A stretch of 64,000 bases of DNA from Streptomyces sp. P3. Lineage in GTDB: Bacteria > Actinomycetota > Actinomycetes > Streptomycetales > Streptomycetaceae. Below, piece by piece: positions 1 to 10,646 of the stretch. The position numbers were made by a program, and so were the translations under genes. The stretch's first letter is position 1, and each line of letters starts with the position of its first letter. The notes beneath the pieces were generated by a model. That model saw nothing but the letters and a program-made list of their open reading frames with translations. It had not been told where the DNA came from and ran no database searches. The stretch covers positions 6,403,501 through 6,467,500 of the forward strand of contig JAFEKX020000001.1 of assembly GCA_016893485.2 (NCBI GenBank), given 5' to 3'.

Positions 1-1101
1 CCCGTCAGTTCTGGCGGCGGCTGCGAGCGCAGCGCGCCGCCCTCGTCGCGGCGGCCATCGTCGCCCTGCTCGTCCTGGTCGCGCTCGCCGCGCCGCTGCT
101 CACCGCCATCGAGGGCCAGGATCCGTTCACCTACCACCCCTCGCTCATCGACTCCGCGCGCGGAGGTGTGCCGATCGGCTCCCTCGGGGCATCAACGGCG
201 ACCACTGGCTCGGCATCGAACCGCAGACCGGGCGCGACCTGTTCGCCCGTCTTGCCTACGGCGCCCGGGTCTCCTGGGTGTCGCGCTGGGGGCGACCGTC
301 GTCCAGGTCTTCGTCGGTGTCGTGATCGGCGTCGCCGCCGGGCTCGGGAGCCGATGGGTCGATCAACTGTTGAGCCGGGTCACCGACATCATCGTGGCGA
401 TGCCGTTGATGATCATGTCGTTGGCGCTGCTCGCGATCGTCCCCGACAGCTTTCCGCGCCCCCTGCTGGTCGCCCTGGTCATCGGCCTCATCGCCTGGGG
501 CAACGTCGCGAAGATCGTGCGCGCCCAGACCCTGACCCTCAAGGAACTCGACTACGTCGCCGCCGCCCGGCTCAGCGGCTGGGGCACCTGGCGCATCGCC
601 CGCCGCGAACTGCTGCCCGGCCTGGCCGCGCCCATCATCACGTACTCCGCGCTGCTCTTCCCGATGAACATCAGCGCCGAGGCGGCCCTGTCCTTCCTCG
701 GTGTCGGCGTGAAGCCGCCGACGCCCTCCTGGGGACAGATGCTCACCGCCGCCGACGTCTGGTACCAGGCCGCACCGCAGTACCTGCTGCTGCCCGCCGG
801 CGCCCTCTTCGTCACCGTGCTCTCCCTGACCGTCCTCGGCGACGGCGTCCGCACCGCCCTCGACCCCCGCGCGGCCTCCCGCCTGCGCGTCGGCACGGGG
901 CGCAAGCGCGAGGCGAAGGCGGACGCGAAGTCCGGCCGATCAACGGTTGACTCGAGCGTCAATGCGGTCAATACCCCCGACGCGGGCGTCAATGACGTCA
1001 AGTCGGCCGGTGACGACGTCAACACGATCAAGTCGACCGACGCGAGCGTCAACCACGTCACGTCGACCGACGCCCGCGGCACGAAGGAGGACCCGGCATG
1101 A
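1..1101 (+). CDS. ABC transporter permease, DppC/OppC type (5' end outside window, two frameshifts)
   Basis: Inner-membrane permease of an oligopeptide/nickel-type ABC importer. The window opens inside the gene, in the first membrane segment (reading from base 3). Two single-base losses, in the G run near 186-189 and in the C run near 271, shift the frame; joined, they restore a DppC-like protein containing GRDLFARLAYGARVS. The BPD permease core follows, with an EAA-loop-like stretch (AARLSGWGTWRIARRELLPG) and SFLGVGVKPPTPSWG, both typical of DppC. The C-terminus is odd: after the last membrane segment there is a degenerate repeat tail built on SVNxVxSxDA. The stop overlaps the next start as ATGA, so translation is probably coupled. 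The substrate-binding protein is not in the window. Confidence 0.85.
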   Translation, partial: PVSSGGGCERSAPPSSRRPSSPCSSWSRSPRRCSPPSRARIRSPTTPRSSTPRAEVCRSAPSGHQRRPLARHRTADRARPVRPSCLRRPGLLGVALGATVVQVFVGVVIGVAAGLGSRWVDQLLSRVTDIIVAMPLMIMSLALLAIVPDSFPRPLLVALVIGLIAWGNVAKIVRAQTLTLKELDYVAAARLSGWGTWRIARRELLPGLAAPIITYSALLFPMNISAEAALSFLGVGVKPPTPSWGQMLTAADVWYQAAPQYLLLPAGALFVTVLSLTVLGDGVRTALDPRAASRLRVGTGRKREAKADAKSGRSTVDSSVNAVNTPDAGVNDVKSAGDDVNTIKSTDASVNHVTSTDARGTKEDPA

Positions 1102-2091
1102 GCGGCTTCGGAGGTTTCGTCCTGCGCCGGGCCATCGGCACCGTGATCACCCTGCTCGCCATCTCGGTGATCATCTACGTGGTCTTCTACGCCACCCCCG
1201 GCAACGTCGCCCAGATCACCTGCGGTCCGCGCTGCTCCCGGAGCAAGTGCACCAGGTCGCCCAGCAGTTGAGGCTCGACGACCCGCTGTACCTCCGCTAC
1301 TGGCACTTCCTCCAGGGCATCCTCGTCGGCACGGACTACTCGACGGGCACCTCGGTCGAGCACTGCGCGGCGCCCTGCCTCGGCCAGTCGTACCAGGGCG
1401 ACCAGCAGGTCACCAAGCTGATCCTGTCGAAGCTGCCGGTCAGCCTGTCCCTGGTGTTCGGCGCGATGGTCCTGTGGCTGATCCTCGGCGTCGGCACCGG
1501 CATCCTGTCCGCCTGGCGGCGCGGCCGGTTCACCGAGCGTCTGCTGACCGGCATCACCCTCGCGGGCGTCGCCACCCCGGTGTTCGTGATCGGCCTCGTC
1601 CTGATGATCGTCGTCTGCGGACAGCTGGAACTGCTGCCCTTCCCGCAGTACGTCAGCCTCACCGACGACCCCGAACAGTGGGCCTGGAACCTGCTCCTGC
1701 CCTGGCTGTCGCTGGCCCTCATCGAGGCCGCCACGTTCGCCCGGCTCACCCGGGCGTCGATGCTGGAGACCCTCGCCGAGGACCACATCCGCACCTTCCG
1801 CGCATACGGCGTCGACGAGCGGTCCATCATCGGGCGGCACGCGCTGCGCGGGGCGCTCGCGCCGGTCATCGCGCTCAACGCCAACAACGTCGGCTCGGCG
1901 GTCGGTGGCGCGGTCCTCACCGAGACGCTCTTCGGACTGCCCGGCATCGGACAGGAACTCGTCCACGCCGTCAACGTCGTCGACCTGCCGGTGGTCGTCG
2001 GCATGGTCCTGGTCATCGGCTTCTTCGTGGTCATCGCCAACGCCGTCGCGGACGTGCTGTACGCGGTGGCCGACCGACGGGTGGTGCTCGC

Positions 2092-2095
<4 letters not shown>
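1098..2095 (+). CDS. ABC transporter permease, DppB/OppB type (one frameshift)
   Basis: Partner permease of the preceding gene. ATG at 1098 overlaps the upstream TGA. The N-terminus (LRRAIGTVITLLAISVIIY) is the usual DppB first membrane helix. A missing C in the run near 1233 moves the frame; downstream PEQVHQVAQQLRLDDPLYLRYW is the conserved periplasmic region of OppB/DppB proteins. The C-terminal half has TLAEDHIRTFRAYGVDERS and VGGAVLTETLFGLPGIGQ, the EAA and final-helix signatures. The gene ends in an ATGA overlap with the ATPase gene, so the three genes form one translationally coupled operon. Family is certain; the substrate cannot be told. Confidence 0.88.
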
Positions 2096-3716
<1,621 letters not shown>

Positions 3717-3726
3717 CGGTCGCGTC

Positions 3727-3817
3727 GCGACGACGGGACGGTGCCGTCCCCACGACGGTGCCGTCCCGTCCGCGCGACGGTACGGTCCCGTCCTCACGAC
3801 GGTACGGTCCCGTCGCG
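3727..3817. repeat. Four tandem ~22-bp palindromic repeats after the ABC operon
   Basis: Three exact-length 22-bp units start at 3752, 3774 and 3796, preceded by a longer related unit at 3727. Each contains GACGGT followed by CCGTC, so each can fold on itself and pair with its neighbours. They lie directly after the transporter stop codon. A termination or mRNA-end-stabilising role is inferred. The rest of the 3717-4062 gap holds the 24-bp palindrome listed next and the promoter region of the glycosyltransferase. Confidence 0.7.
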
Positions 3818-3832
3818 ACGACGTGACCGGCA

Positions 3833-3856
3833 CGTCGCTACGGCGCCGTAGCGACG
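3833..3856. terminator. 24-bp perfect palindrome, probable terminator hairpin
   Basis: CGTCGCTACGGC is followed immediately by its exact reverse complement. There is no T tract, as is common for Streptomyces terminators. It sits 117 bp after the ABC operon and 200 bp before the next gene, so it could equally be an operator. Confidence 0.5.
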
Positions 3857-4062
3857 GCACGCCAACGGTCTGACGTTCCGTACGCGACTGATCTCTTAGC
3901 GCGACCGAACGCGACCCGCACGGGAAAGTTACGCCTGTTCACCCCTTTGGTGGCGCGATGGACAACCGTCCGTCGCGCCACCGCCTCGTCCGCATACGTT
4001 CGTCCCGCTGCGAGCCGCCGGGTCAACGGCGGCTCCCCATATGGGAGATCGGGGGTGTACCC

Positions 4063-5792
4063 GTGCGCATAGGACTGCTTACGGAGGGTGGCTATCCGTA
4101 TGTGAGCGGTGACGCCAGACTCTGGTGCGACCGGCTCGTACGCGGGCTCGGGCAGCACCAGTTCGACATCTACGCGCTCAGCCGCAGCGAGCGCCAGGAG
4201 AACGAGGGCTGGCTCGAACTGCCGCCCCAGGTCACCCGGGTGCGCACCGCGCCGTTGTGGAGCGCCGAGGACGACGGGGTGACCTTCGGGCGCCGCGCAC
4301 GCCGGCGGTTCGGCGCGTGCTACGAGGAGTTGGCGGCCGTGCTGTGTGCCGGCGACGGCCAGGTCGCGGAGGCGCCGGAAGGGGCGCAGGGCGAGCAGGA
4401 GGCGCCCTCCGCCGATGTGGCGGACCGTTTCGCCAACGCGCTGTACGGCCTCGCGGAACTCGCCCGCGACGAGGGCGGACTCGTCGGCGCGCTGCGCTCC
4501 GAAAGCGCCGTACGCACGCTCGAACGCGCCTGTCGCGCGCCCGGCGCGCTCCGCACCGCCCGCGAGGCGCGTGTACCCGAACTCCTCGCCGTCGCCGCCC
4601 ACTTGGAGCGCGCGCTGCGCCCCCTCTCGCTCGACTGGTACGAGGACGACGCCCTCGGCTCGGTGGACCTCTGCCACGCGACGGCCGGCGGCACCGCGGC
4701 CCTGCCCGGGCTGCTCGCCCGCCACTTCGCCGGCGTACCGCTGCTGGTGACCGAGTACGGCGTGCAGCTGCGCACGCACTACCTGGCCTCCGCCGACGCG
4801 CCGCCCGCCGTACGGGCCCTGCTCGCCGCCTTCCACGGCAGGCTGGCCACCGAGACCTACCGGCAGGCCGAGTTGGTCACCCCGGGCAACAGCCACACCC
4901 GGCGCTGGCAGGAACGCTGCGGCGCCGACCGGGCGAAGCTGCGCACGGTCCACCCCGGCATGGAGGCGACCCGCTTCGCGGAGGTGGGCGAGGCGCCCGA
5001 CGGCGCGGACCCGGACACGCTGGTGTGGGTCGGCCGGATCGAACCCGCCAAGGACCTGATCTCCCTGCTGCACGCCTTCGCGGAGATTCGCAAGGACGAG
5101 CCCAAGGCCCGCCTGCGGATCGTCGGCGCGCCCTCCGGCGCCGAGGGCCACGCGTACCTCGGCCACTGCCGGGCGCTGGCCGCCCAGCTCTTCCCCGACG
5201 AGGCCGAGGGCGTGCACGCGGTCGGCGACAACCCGGTGGCCTTCGAGGAGATCGGCGGCCCGGAGGCCCCACCCTCGCGGAGGCGTACGCGGCCGGCACG
5301 GTGATCGTCCTGTCGAGTGTCGTCGAGGGCTTCCCGGTCGGCCTGGTCGAGGCCATGTTCTGCGGCCGGGCGACCGTGTCCACGGATGTCGGCGCGGTGG
5401 TCGAGGTCATCGGCGGTACGGGACTCGTCGTGCCCCCGCGCAATCCGCGGGCGCTCGCGGAGGCGTGCGTGAGCCTGTTGCGCGACCCGGAGCGCCGCGA
5501 GCGGCTGGGCGCCGCCGCACGCGCCCGCGCGCTCGAACTATTCACCGTCGAGCAGAACATCGCGGCATTTCACGGCATTTACCTGGAGATCGTTTCGCAC
5601 TCCCCGGTCCGCCGGGTCGTCCTCGACGAGGCGGGCGAACCCCTCCCGTTCGCGGCCCCCGCCGAGGGCCACGTGCCTGGCCGCTGGACCGGCCCCATGG
5701 CCCGCGTCGTGGCCCGCGGCGGCCCCACTTGGGCGACCGGAACACCGGTACGGGCCACAACTCCCTTGCCCGCCACGGAGGCAGTCCGATGA
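4063..5792 (+). CDS. GT4-family glycosyltransferase with PelF-like (DUF3492) N-terminus (one frameshift)
   Basis: Predicted cytoplasmic glycosyltransferase of a polysaccharide pathway. Start GTG 4063 gives VRIGLLTEGGYPYVSGDARL, the opening of the DUF3492/PelF family; the frame extends upstream but has no better start. Donor-binding elements include VWVGRIEPAKDLISLLHAF and, after the frameshift near 5262, PTLAEAYAAGTVIVLSSVVEGFPVGLVEAMFCGR, which contains the GT4 E-x7-E motif. The break lies in a GGCCC/CCCC context and looks like a lost base. Joined length is about 577 residues, slightly longer than PelF of Pseudomonas. It is followed with ATGA overlap by a membrane protein gene. That it makes a Pel-like polymer is inference from family and neighbours. 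Confidence 0.85.
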
Positions 5793-7463
5793 GCGGCCTC
5801 GGCGAACTCGACCGCCCTGGGACGCCCGGGAGCGCGGAGGCGTGGGACGCGCTCGGAGGAGTGGCTTGAGGGGAGGGGAGTCGGAGGTGGAAGCGGGCGC
5901 GGAGGGAGTCGCGCCGGGCGAGTTGTCGGCAATTGGGCAGCACGGCAGCGATGACGTGCGCGGTGCTGGCCCCCGTGACGAAGCTCCGCCGGGTGAGGGG
6001 CGGGACGCCGGTGATGTGCGTGCCGCGGGGGACCTCGACGAAGCCTTGCCGGCCGCCGGCCAGGACACCGGTGAAGGGCGGGCCGCCGTAGACCTGGGCG
6101 AAGTCCTGCTGGTCGCCGGGCAGGACGCCGGTGGCGTGCGGGCCGCCGTAGGTCTTGACGAAGCCTTGCTGGTCGCCGGGCAGGACGCCGGTGACCTGCG
6201 GGCCGCCGTAGACGTCGATGAAGCCCCGGTCATCGGTCAAGACGCCAACGCCCGGACCACCACCCCCGCCCCTCGCCCTTCGGCCGACCCGAAGCAACCA
6301 CACCGGGCCCGGCGCCCGCGCCCACTTCTCGCGCAACCGACCGTAAGCCCGCCACCCCCGCCCGGCGCGGTGCGGCCGACCCCGTTAAGGCCTTGATGCA
6401 CCGTCACCGTGAGCTGTGTGAACGGGCCGTCGACCCCTTGGAGATCGCGGCGGGGCTTGAGGCGCACGGTGTCACCGATCGGACCGCCGCGCGCTTCCGG
6501 CACCGGGACGTGTTCTCGCTCGCCGAGGAGATGTACGCACGCGTGCCCCGCGACGACGTGGCGCCCCCGCACGCCGACCCCGTCACCGAACCGGCGCCCC
6601 GCGCGACCTGGGCCGTACTCGCCCTCCTGCCCGGAGTCCTCTGCGCCACGGCCGTCACCGGTGTACGGCTCACGGACGGTCGGCTGCGGCTGACGGTGGC
6701 CGTCGTCGGCGTGCTCGCGGTGGCCCTCGGTGCGCGCATCGCCCTCCGCCGCGGCCCGCTGAGCAACCCGCCCGGCGCACACGCGTGGCGCACGCCCCCG
6801 GCACCCGCCTGTGGACGTACTGGCTGCTGGCCTACGCCCTCCTCGGCGACGGACTGCTCCCGCGCCGCGGACGACGGTGGGCCCGACGGGCTGCCGACCG
6901 GCCTCGCGGGCGGCCTCTGGCCCACGGCCACCGCACCGGTCCTCGCCCTCACCCTGGCCTGCGCCCCCGCGGCCTGGTGCGCGCACCACTTCGCCTTGCG
7001 CGCCCGCCGCAAGCTCGCGACGAGCCGCGGACTCGAGGACTTCGCCGACTCCGTGCAGCCGCTGCTGCTCGGCACGTTCGCCCTGTTCGTGTGTGCCCTG
7101 ACCGCCCTCCTCGCGCTCAGCGGCGCGGCCCTGGGAGAGCCCGCCGCGTACGCCCAAGGGATCACCCTGGGCGCCCTGTTGCTGCTCGCCCGCCTCCTCA
7201 CCGTCCACGGCTTCACCCACGCCCCGACCGTCGCCCTGGGCGCGGCGGCCGTGACGGAGGGGACCGCCCTGGCCGTCGATCTCATCGGCCGGCTCCCCGG
7301 CTGCGGCTTCCTGGCCACCCCCGTGGAAACCGTCCTGGACTCCTTGGGCCCCGGCGGCATTCCCGCCCTGGCCTGCGGAGCGGCCGCCCTGATCCTCCTG
7401 TTCCACACCACCCGCACGCTGACCAGAGCCTCCGCGCACGCGCCGGCGAACGAGCCGCGGTGA
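5789..7463 (+). pseudogene. Polytopic membrane protein gene, interrupted by a repeat insert and frameshifted
   Basis: Starts at ATG 5789, overlapping the glycosyltransferase stop, and codes MSGLGELDRPGTPGSAEAWD before a stop at 5867-5869. Coding with normal codon use resumes near 6378 (DPVKALMHRHRELC) and runs on, with two frameshifts near 6775 and 6860, to 7463. The internal ATG at 6396 has no ribosome binding site, which argues that the two parts were once one gene. The C-terminal part has at least seven hydrophobic segments, for example LLLGTFALFVCALTALLALSG. Position next to a GT4 enzyme suggests a role in polysaccharide synthesis or export, but I do not recognise the family. About 510 bp (5867-6377) separates the halves. 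Confidence 0.6.
5941..6240. repeat. Five tandem 60-bp repeats inside the membrane-protein gene
   Basis: Units begin at 5941, 6001, 6061, 6121 and 6181. The units at 6061, 6121 and 6181 are the most alike; the outer units are more diverged. The high-GC third-position pattern is on the minus strand, where the array reads as 20-residue units of the form GF..xYGGPxxTGVLPGDQQ. I find no convincing start or RBS for a minus-strand gene, so it may be a fragment of a repeat-protein gene moved or inverted into this position. Confidence 0.65.
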
Positions 7464-7560
7464 CCGCCGTGCCCCGCACCGGGCAGAGCCGTCACCCCGT
7501 CGCAGGCGCCCGGCCCCACCGCCGGAGGCAACCGCATCACCCTGTGAAGGAGAACACCAG

Positions 7561-7608
7561 ATGATCACCTCCCGATCCGGAGAGTCGGCCCGGGGAGCCG
7601 TCCGATGA
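7561..7608 (+). CDS. 15-residue leader ORF coupled to the epimerase gene
   Basis: ATG 7561 follows a strong Shine-Dalgarno (GAAGGAGAA, about 8 bases upstream) and encodes MITSRSGESARGAVR. Its stop overlaps the epimerase start as ATGA. The epimerase itself has only weak purine spacing, so translation of this short ORF probably feeds ribosomes into it. No stretch of a single regulatory amino acid is seen, so simple coupling fits better than attenuation. Confidence 0.45.
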   Translation: MITSRSGESARGAVR

Positions 7609-8564
7609 GGGTCCTGCTGATCGGAGCCAACGGCTACCTCGGCCGCTTCGTCGCCGACCGCCTGCTCGCCGACCCGGCCGTCCAGCTCACCGCGCTCGGC
7701 CGCGGTGACGACGCCGACGTCCGCTTCGACCTCGCGACCGGCAGCCCCGGAGCGCTCACCCGCTTCCTGGACGCGGTCCACCCCGGAGTCGTCATCAACT
7801 GCGCCGGTGCCACCAGAGGCGGCGCCCGCGAACTCACCCGGCACAACACCGTCGCCGTCGCCACCGTCTGCGAGGCCCTGCGCCGCAGCGGCTGTGGGGC
7901 CCGGCTGGTGCAGATCGGGTGCGGCGCGGAGTACGGCCCGAGCCAGCCCGGTTCCTCAACCGCCGAGGACGCCGTACCCCGCCCCGGCGGCCCGTACGGC
8001 GTCAGCAAACTCGCCGCCACCGAACTGGTCCTGGGCTCCGGTCTCGACGCCGTCGTCCTGCGCGTCTTCTCACCCGCGGGGCCCGGCACCCCCGCGGGCT
8101 CCCCGCTCGGCCGGCTCGCCGAGGCCATGCGCCGGGCCATGCAGTCCGGCGACGGCGAACTCAAGCTCGGCGGCCTCGGCGCACAGCGCGACTTCGTCGA
8201 CGTACGGGACGTGGCCCGCGCCGTGCACGCGGCCTCGCTCTCCGCCGCGCAGGGCGTCATCAACATCGGCTCGGGCCGCGCGGTCCGGCTGCGCGACGCC
8301 GCCGCCGTCCTCGCCCGCGTCGCCGGATACGGCGGCGCGCTGCACGAACTCGACGGCCCTCCCGGCCCGTTGCGCGCCGCCATCGGCCACCCCCGCACCG
8401 ATCCCGACCACGCGGCCCCGGTCGCGTACCCGTACCCGGACGGCTGCGGGAGCTGGCAGCAGGCCGATGTGCGCACCGCGCGCGACCGGCTCGGCTGGCG
8501 GCCCCGGATCAACCTGGAGGAGTCCCTCGCCGACATCTGGATGGAGGCGGCATGCCGCATCTGA
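7605..8564 (+). CDS. NAD(P)-dependent sugar epimerase/dehydratase (extended SDR)
   Basis: Intact 319-residue extended short-chain dehydrogenase, probably acting on a nucleotide sugar. The Rossmann motif GANGYLG is at residues 7-13, the catalytic YGVSK at 131-135, and RDFVDVRDVARAV is the usual substrate-side motif of UDP-sugar epimerases. ATG 7605 overlaps the short leader ORF, and its 3' end overlaps the next gene by 13 bases, so it belongs to the same transcription unit. In Pel and galactosaminogalactan loci the equivalent enzyme is a UDP-GlcNAc/GalNAc C4-epimerase; here the substrate is inferred only. RmlD-like or GDP-sugar enzymes are alternatives. Confidence 0.85.
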   Translation: MRVLLIGANGYLGRFVADRLLADPAVQLTALGRGDDADVRFDLATGSPGALTRFLDAVHPGVVINCAGATRGGARELTRHNTVAVATVCEALRRSGCGARLVQIGCGAEYGPSQPGSSTAEDAVPRPGGPYGVSKLAATELVLGSGLDAVVLRVFSPAGPGTPAGSPLGRLAEAMRRAMQSGDGELKLGGLGAQRDFVDVRDVARAVHAASLSAAQGVINIGSGRAVRLRDAAAVLARVAGYGGALHELDGPPGPLRAAIGHPRTDPDHAAPVAYPYPDGCGSWQQADVRTARDRLGWRPRINLEESLADIWMEAACRI

Positions 8565-9300
8565 CCAGCGCCACCCCGGGCACCGCGAGCACCAGTGTCC
8601 GCACCGGCTTCGGCGTCCCCGGCTACGCGCACCCCTGGTAGCGCCGACCGAATGGGGCGAACTCACCCGCCCCGGCACCCCGTTGCACTGGGTCGTCCTC
8701 AACGTCTCCTCCGGCCCAGGGACCCGCCCCGACCCGCACTGCCTGGAGGCGGCCGGGCGGCTGAGCAACGCGGGCGTCCGGGTCCTCGGTCACTTGGACG
8801 CCGCCCACGGCACCCGTGCCTTCGGCGACCTGATCTCCGAGGCGCACCGCTACCGCGACTGGTACCGCGTCGACGGCTTCCTCCTGGAGCGCTGCCCCAC
8901 CGAACGCGTCCAGCTCCCGGAGATACGCCGCACGGTCACCGCACTGCGCGAGCTCCGGGACGGCGCCCACATCGTCCTGGGGCACGGCGCCCATCCGTAC
9001 CCCGGATACGCCGAGTGCGTCGACCAGTTGGTGACCTTCTCCGGCCCCTGGAGCGACTACCGCTGGTCGCAGGTGGCCGAGTGGACCGCCGACTACCCGC
9101 CCGAGCGGTTCTGCCACTTCGTGCACGGTGTCCCGCGCGGTCATCTCGACGAGGCGCTGCGCATCGCCCGCTGGCAGGGCGCCTCGACCATCTACTTCAC
9201 CGACCGCGCCGATCGCGGCGGCCGCACCGATCCCTGGGAGACGATGCCCGGCTACTGGGACGAGATCGTCTCGCGGATCGGAACGGGTGTCTCGGAATGA
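8552..9300 (+). CDS. Spherulation-specific family 4 (Sph3-like) protein (one frameshift)
   Basis: ATG 8552 gives TGFGVPGYAHPW, then a base is missing in the C run near 8637; the other frame continues LVAPTEWGELTRPGTPLHWVVLNVSSGPG. This, with VLGHLDAAHGTRAFGDLISE, VDGFLLERCPTE and FCHFVHGVP, matches the spherulin-4 TIM-barrel family, which includes fungal Sph3 glycoside hydrolases (GH135) and is related to the GH114 domain of PelA. No signal peptide is obvious, so it may act inside the cell or be exported in another way. It follows the epimerase with a 13-base overlap. Hydrolysis of a galactosamine-rich polymer is inference. Confidence 0.8.
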
Positions 9301-9319
9301 AGAAGGGCATGGCAGTGTT
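9294..9319 (+). promoter_or_regulatory. Sigma-R-type promoter upstream of moeZ
   Basis: GGAAT (9294-9298), exactly 18 bases, then GTT (9317-9319) matches the SigR consensus GGGAAT-N18-GTT. It overlaps the end of the spherulin-4 gene and lies 45 bp before the moeZ start, so moeZ likely has its own thiol-stress-inducible promoter. Confidence 0.7.
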
Positions 9320-9363
9320 ACGGGGAGAACAACTGTAGTGATTGACCGACCAACGGAGTCCCC

Positions 9364-10540
9364 GTGTCGCTGCCACCCCTGGTCGAGCCGGCTGCCGAGC
9401 TCACCGTAGACGAGGTCCGCAGGTACTCCCGCCACCTGATCATCCCCGACGTGGGCATGGACGGGCAGAAGCGGCTGAAGAACGCCAAGGTGCTCTGTGT
9501 GGGCGCCGGCGGTCTGGGCTCGCCGGCGCTGATGTACCTGGCCGCGGCGGGCGTGGGCACGCTCGGCATCGTGGAGTTCGACGAGGTCGACGAGTCGAAC
9601 CTGCAGCGCCAGATCATCCACAGCCAGGCCGACATCGGCCGCTCCAAGGCCGAGTCGGCGCGCGACTCCGTGCTGGGCATCAACCCGTACGTGAACGTGG
9701 TCCTGCACGAGGAGCGGCTCGAGGCCGAGAACGTGCTGGACATCTTCCGCGAGTACGACCTGATCGTCGACGGCACGGACAACTTCGCGACCCGCTACCT
9801 GGTCAACGACGCCGCCGTCCTGCTGAACAAGCCGTACGTGTGGGGTTCGATCTACCGCTTCGACGGCCAGGCCTCCGTCTTCTGGTCCGAGCACGGCCCG
9901 TGCTACCGCTGCCTCTACCCGGAGCCCCCGCCCCCGGCATGGTCCCTCGTGCGCCGAGGGCGGCGTCCTGGGCGTGCTGTGCGCGTCCATCGGCTCCATC
10001 CAGGTCACCGAGGCGATCAAGGTCCTCACCGGTGTCGGCGACCCGCTCGTCGGCCGCCTGATGATCTACGACGCCCTGGAGATGCAGTACCGCCAGGTCA
10101 AGGTCCGCAAGGACCCCAACTGCGCGGTGTGCGGGGAGAATCCGACCGTCACCGAGCTCATCGACTACGAGGCCTTCTGCGGCGTCGTCTCCGAGGAGGC
10201 GCAGGAGGCGGCCGCCGGTTCGACGATCACTCCCAAGCAGCTCAAGGAGTGGATCGACGACGGCGAGAACATCGAGATCATCGATGTCCGCGAGGTCAAC
10301 GAGTACGAGATCGTCTCGATCCCCGGCGCCAAGCTGATCCCCAAGAACGAGTTCCTCATGGGCACCGCCCTGGAGACCCTCCCGCAGGACAAGAAGATCG
10401 TCCTGCACTGCAAGACGGGTGTCCGCAGTGCGGAGGTCCTCGCGGTCCTCAAGTCGGCCGGCTTCGCGGACGCGGTCCACGTCGGCGGCGGCGTGATCGG
10501 CTGGGTCAACCAGATCGAGCCCGACAAGCCCGTCTACTAG
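9364..10540 (+). CDS. moeZ: Adenylyltransferase/sulfurtransferase MoeZ (ThiF-rhodanese fusion; frameshifted)
   Basis: Activates C-terminal glycines of small sulfur-carrier proteins (MoaD, ThiS, CysO types) by adenylation and then transfers sulfur. GTG 9364 follows GGAG. The E1-like domain has nucleotide motif GAGGLGS, DESNLQRQ and zinc ligands CYRC and CAVC. The C-terminal rhodanese domain has IIDVREVNEYEIVSIPGA and the active-site loop HCKTGVRSAE with its catalytic cysteine. Near 9935-9950 two C-run bases are missing, changing the frame between YPEPPPP and CAEGGVLGVLCASIGS; total length is about 392 residues, normal for MoeZ. A sigma-R-type promoter precedes it and a hairpin terminator follows. 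Confidence 0.95.
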
Positions 10541-10558
10541 ACGCACACTTTCCCGGGA

Positions 10559-10590
10559 GGGGCTCGGCACCACACGTGCCGGGCCCCTTT
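10559..10590 (+). terminator. Terminator after moeZ
   Basis: GGGGCTCGGCAC (10559-10570) pairs with GTGCCGGGCCCC (10576-10587), one mismatch, loop CACAC, followed by TTT. It lies between the convergent moeZ and hydrolase genes and may serve both strands. Confidence 0.75.
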
Positions 10591-10646
10591 CCGCTGCCCT
10601 CGTTGTCCCTGTCGCCCCCGTAACCCCCTGGCCGTGGCCGCCCCGG

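Noticed and set aside
5542..6336. Minus-strand gene covering the 60-bp repeat insert
   Set aside because: Codon bias supports translation in this direction inside the repeats, but I find no start or RBS and its 3' half lies over the glycosyltransferase; kept as a repeat fragment instead.
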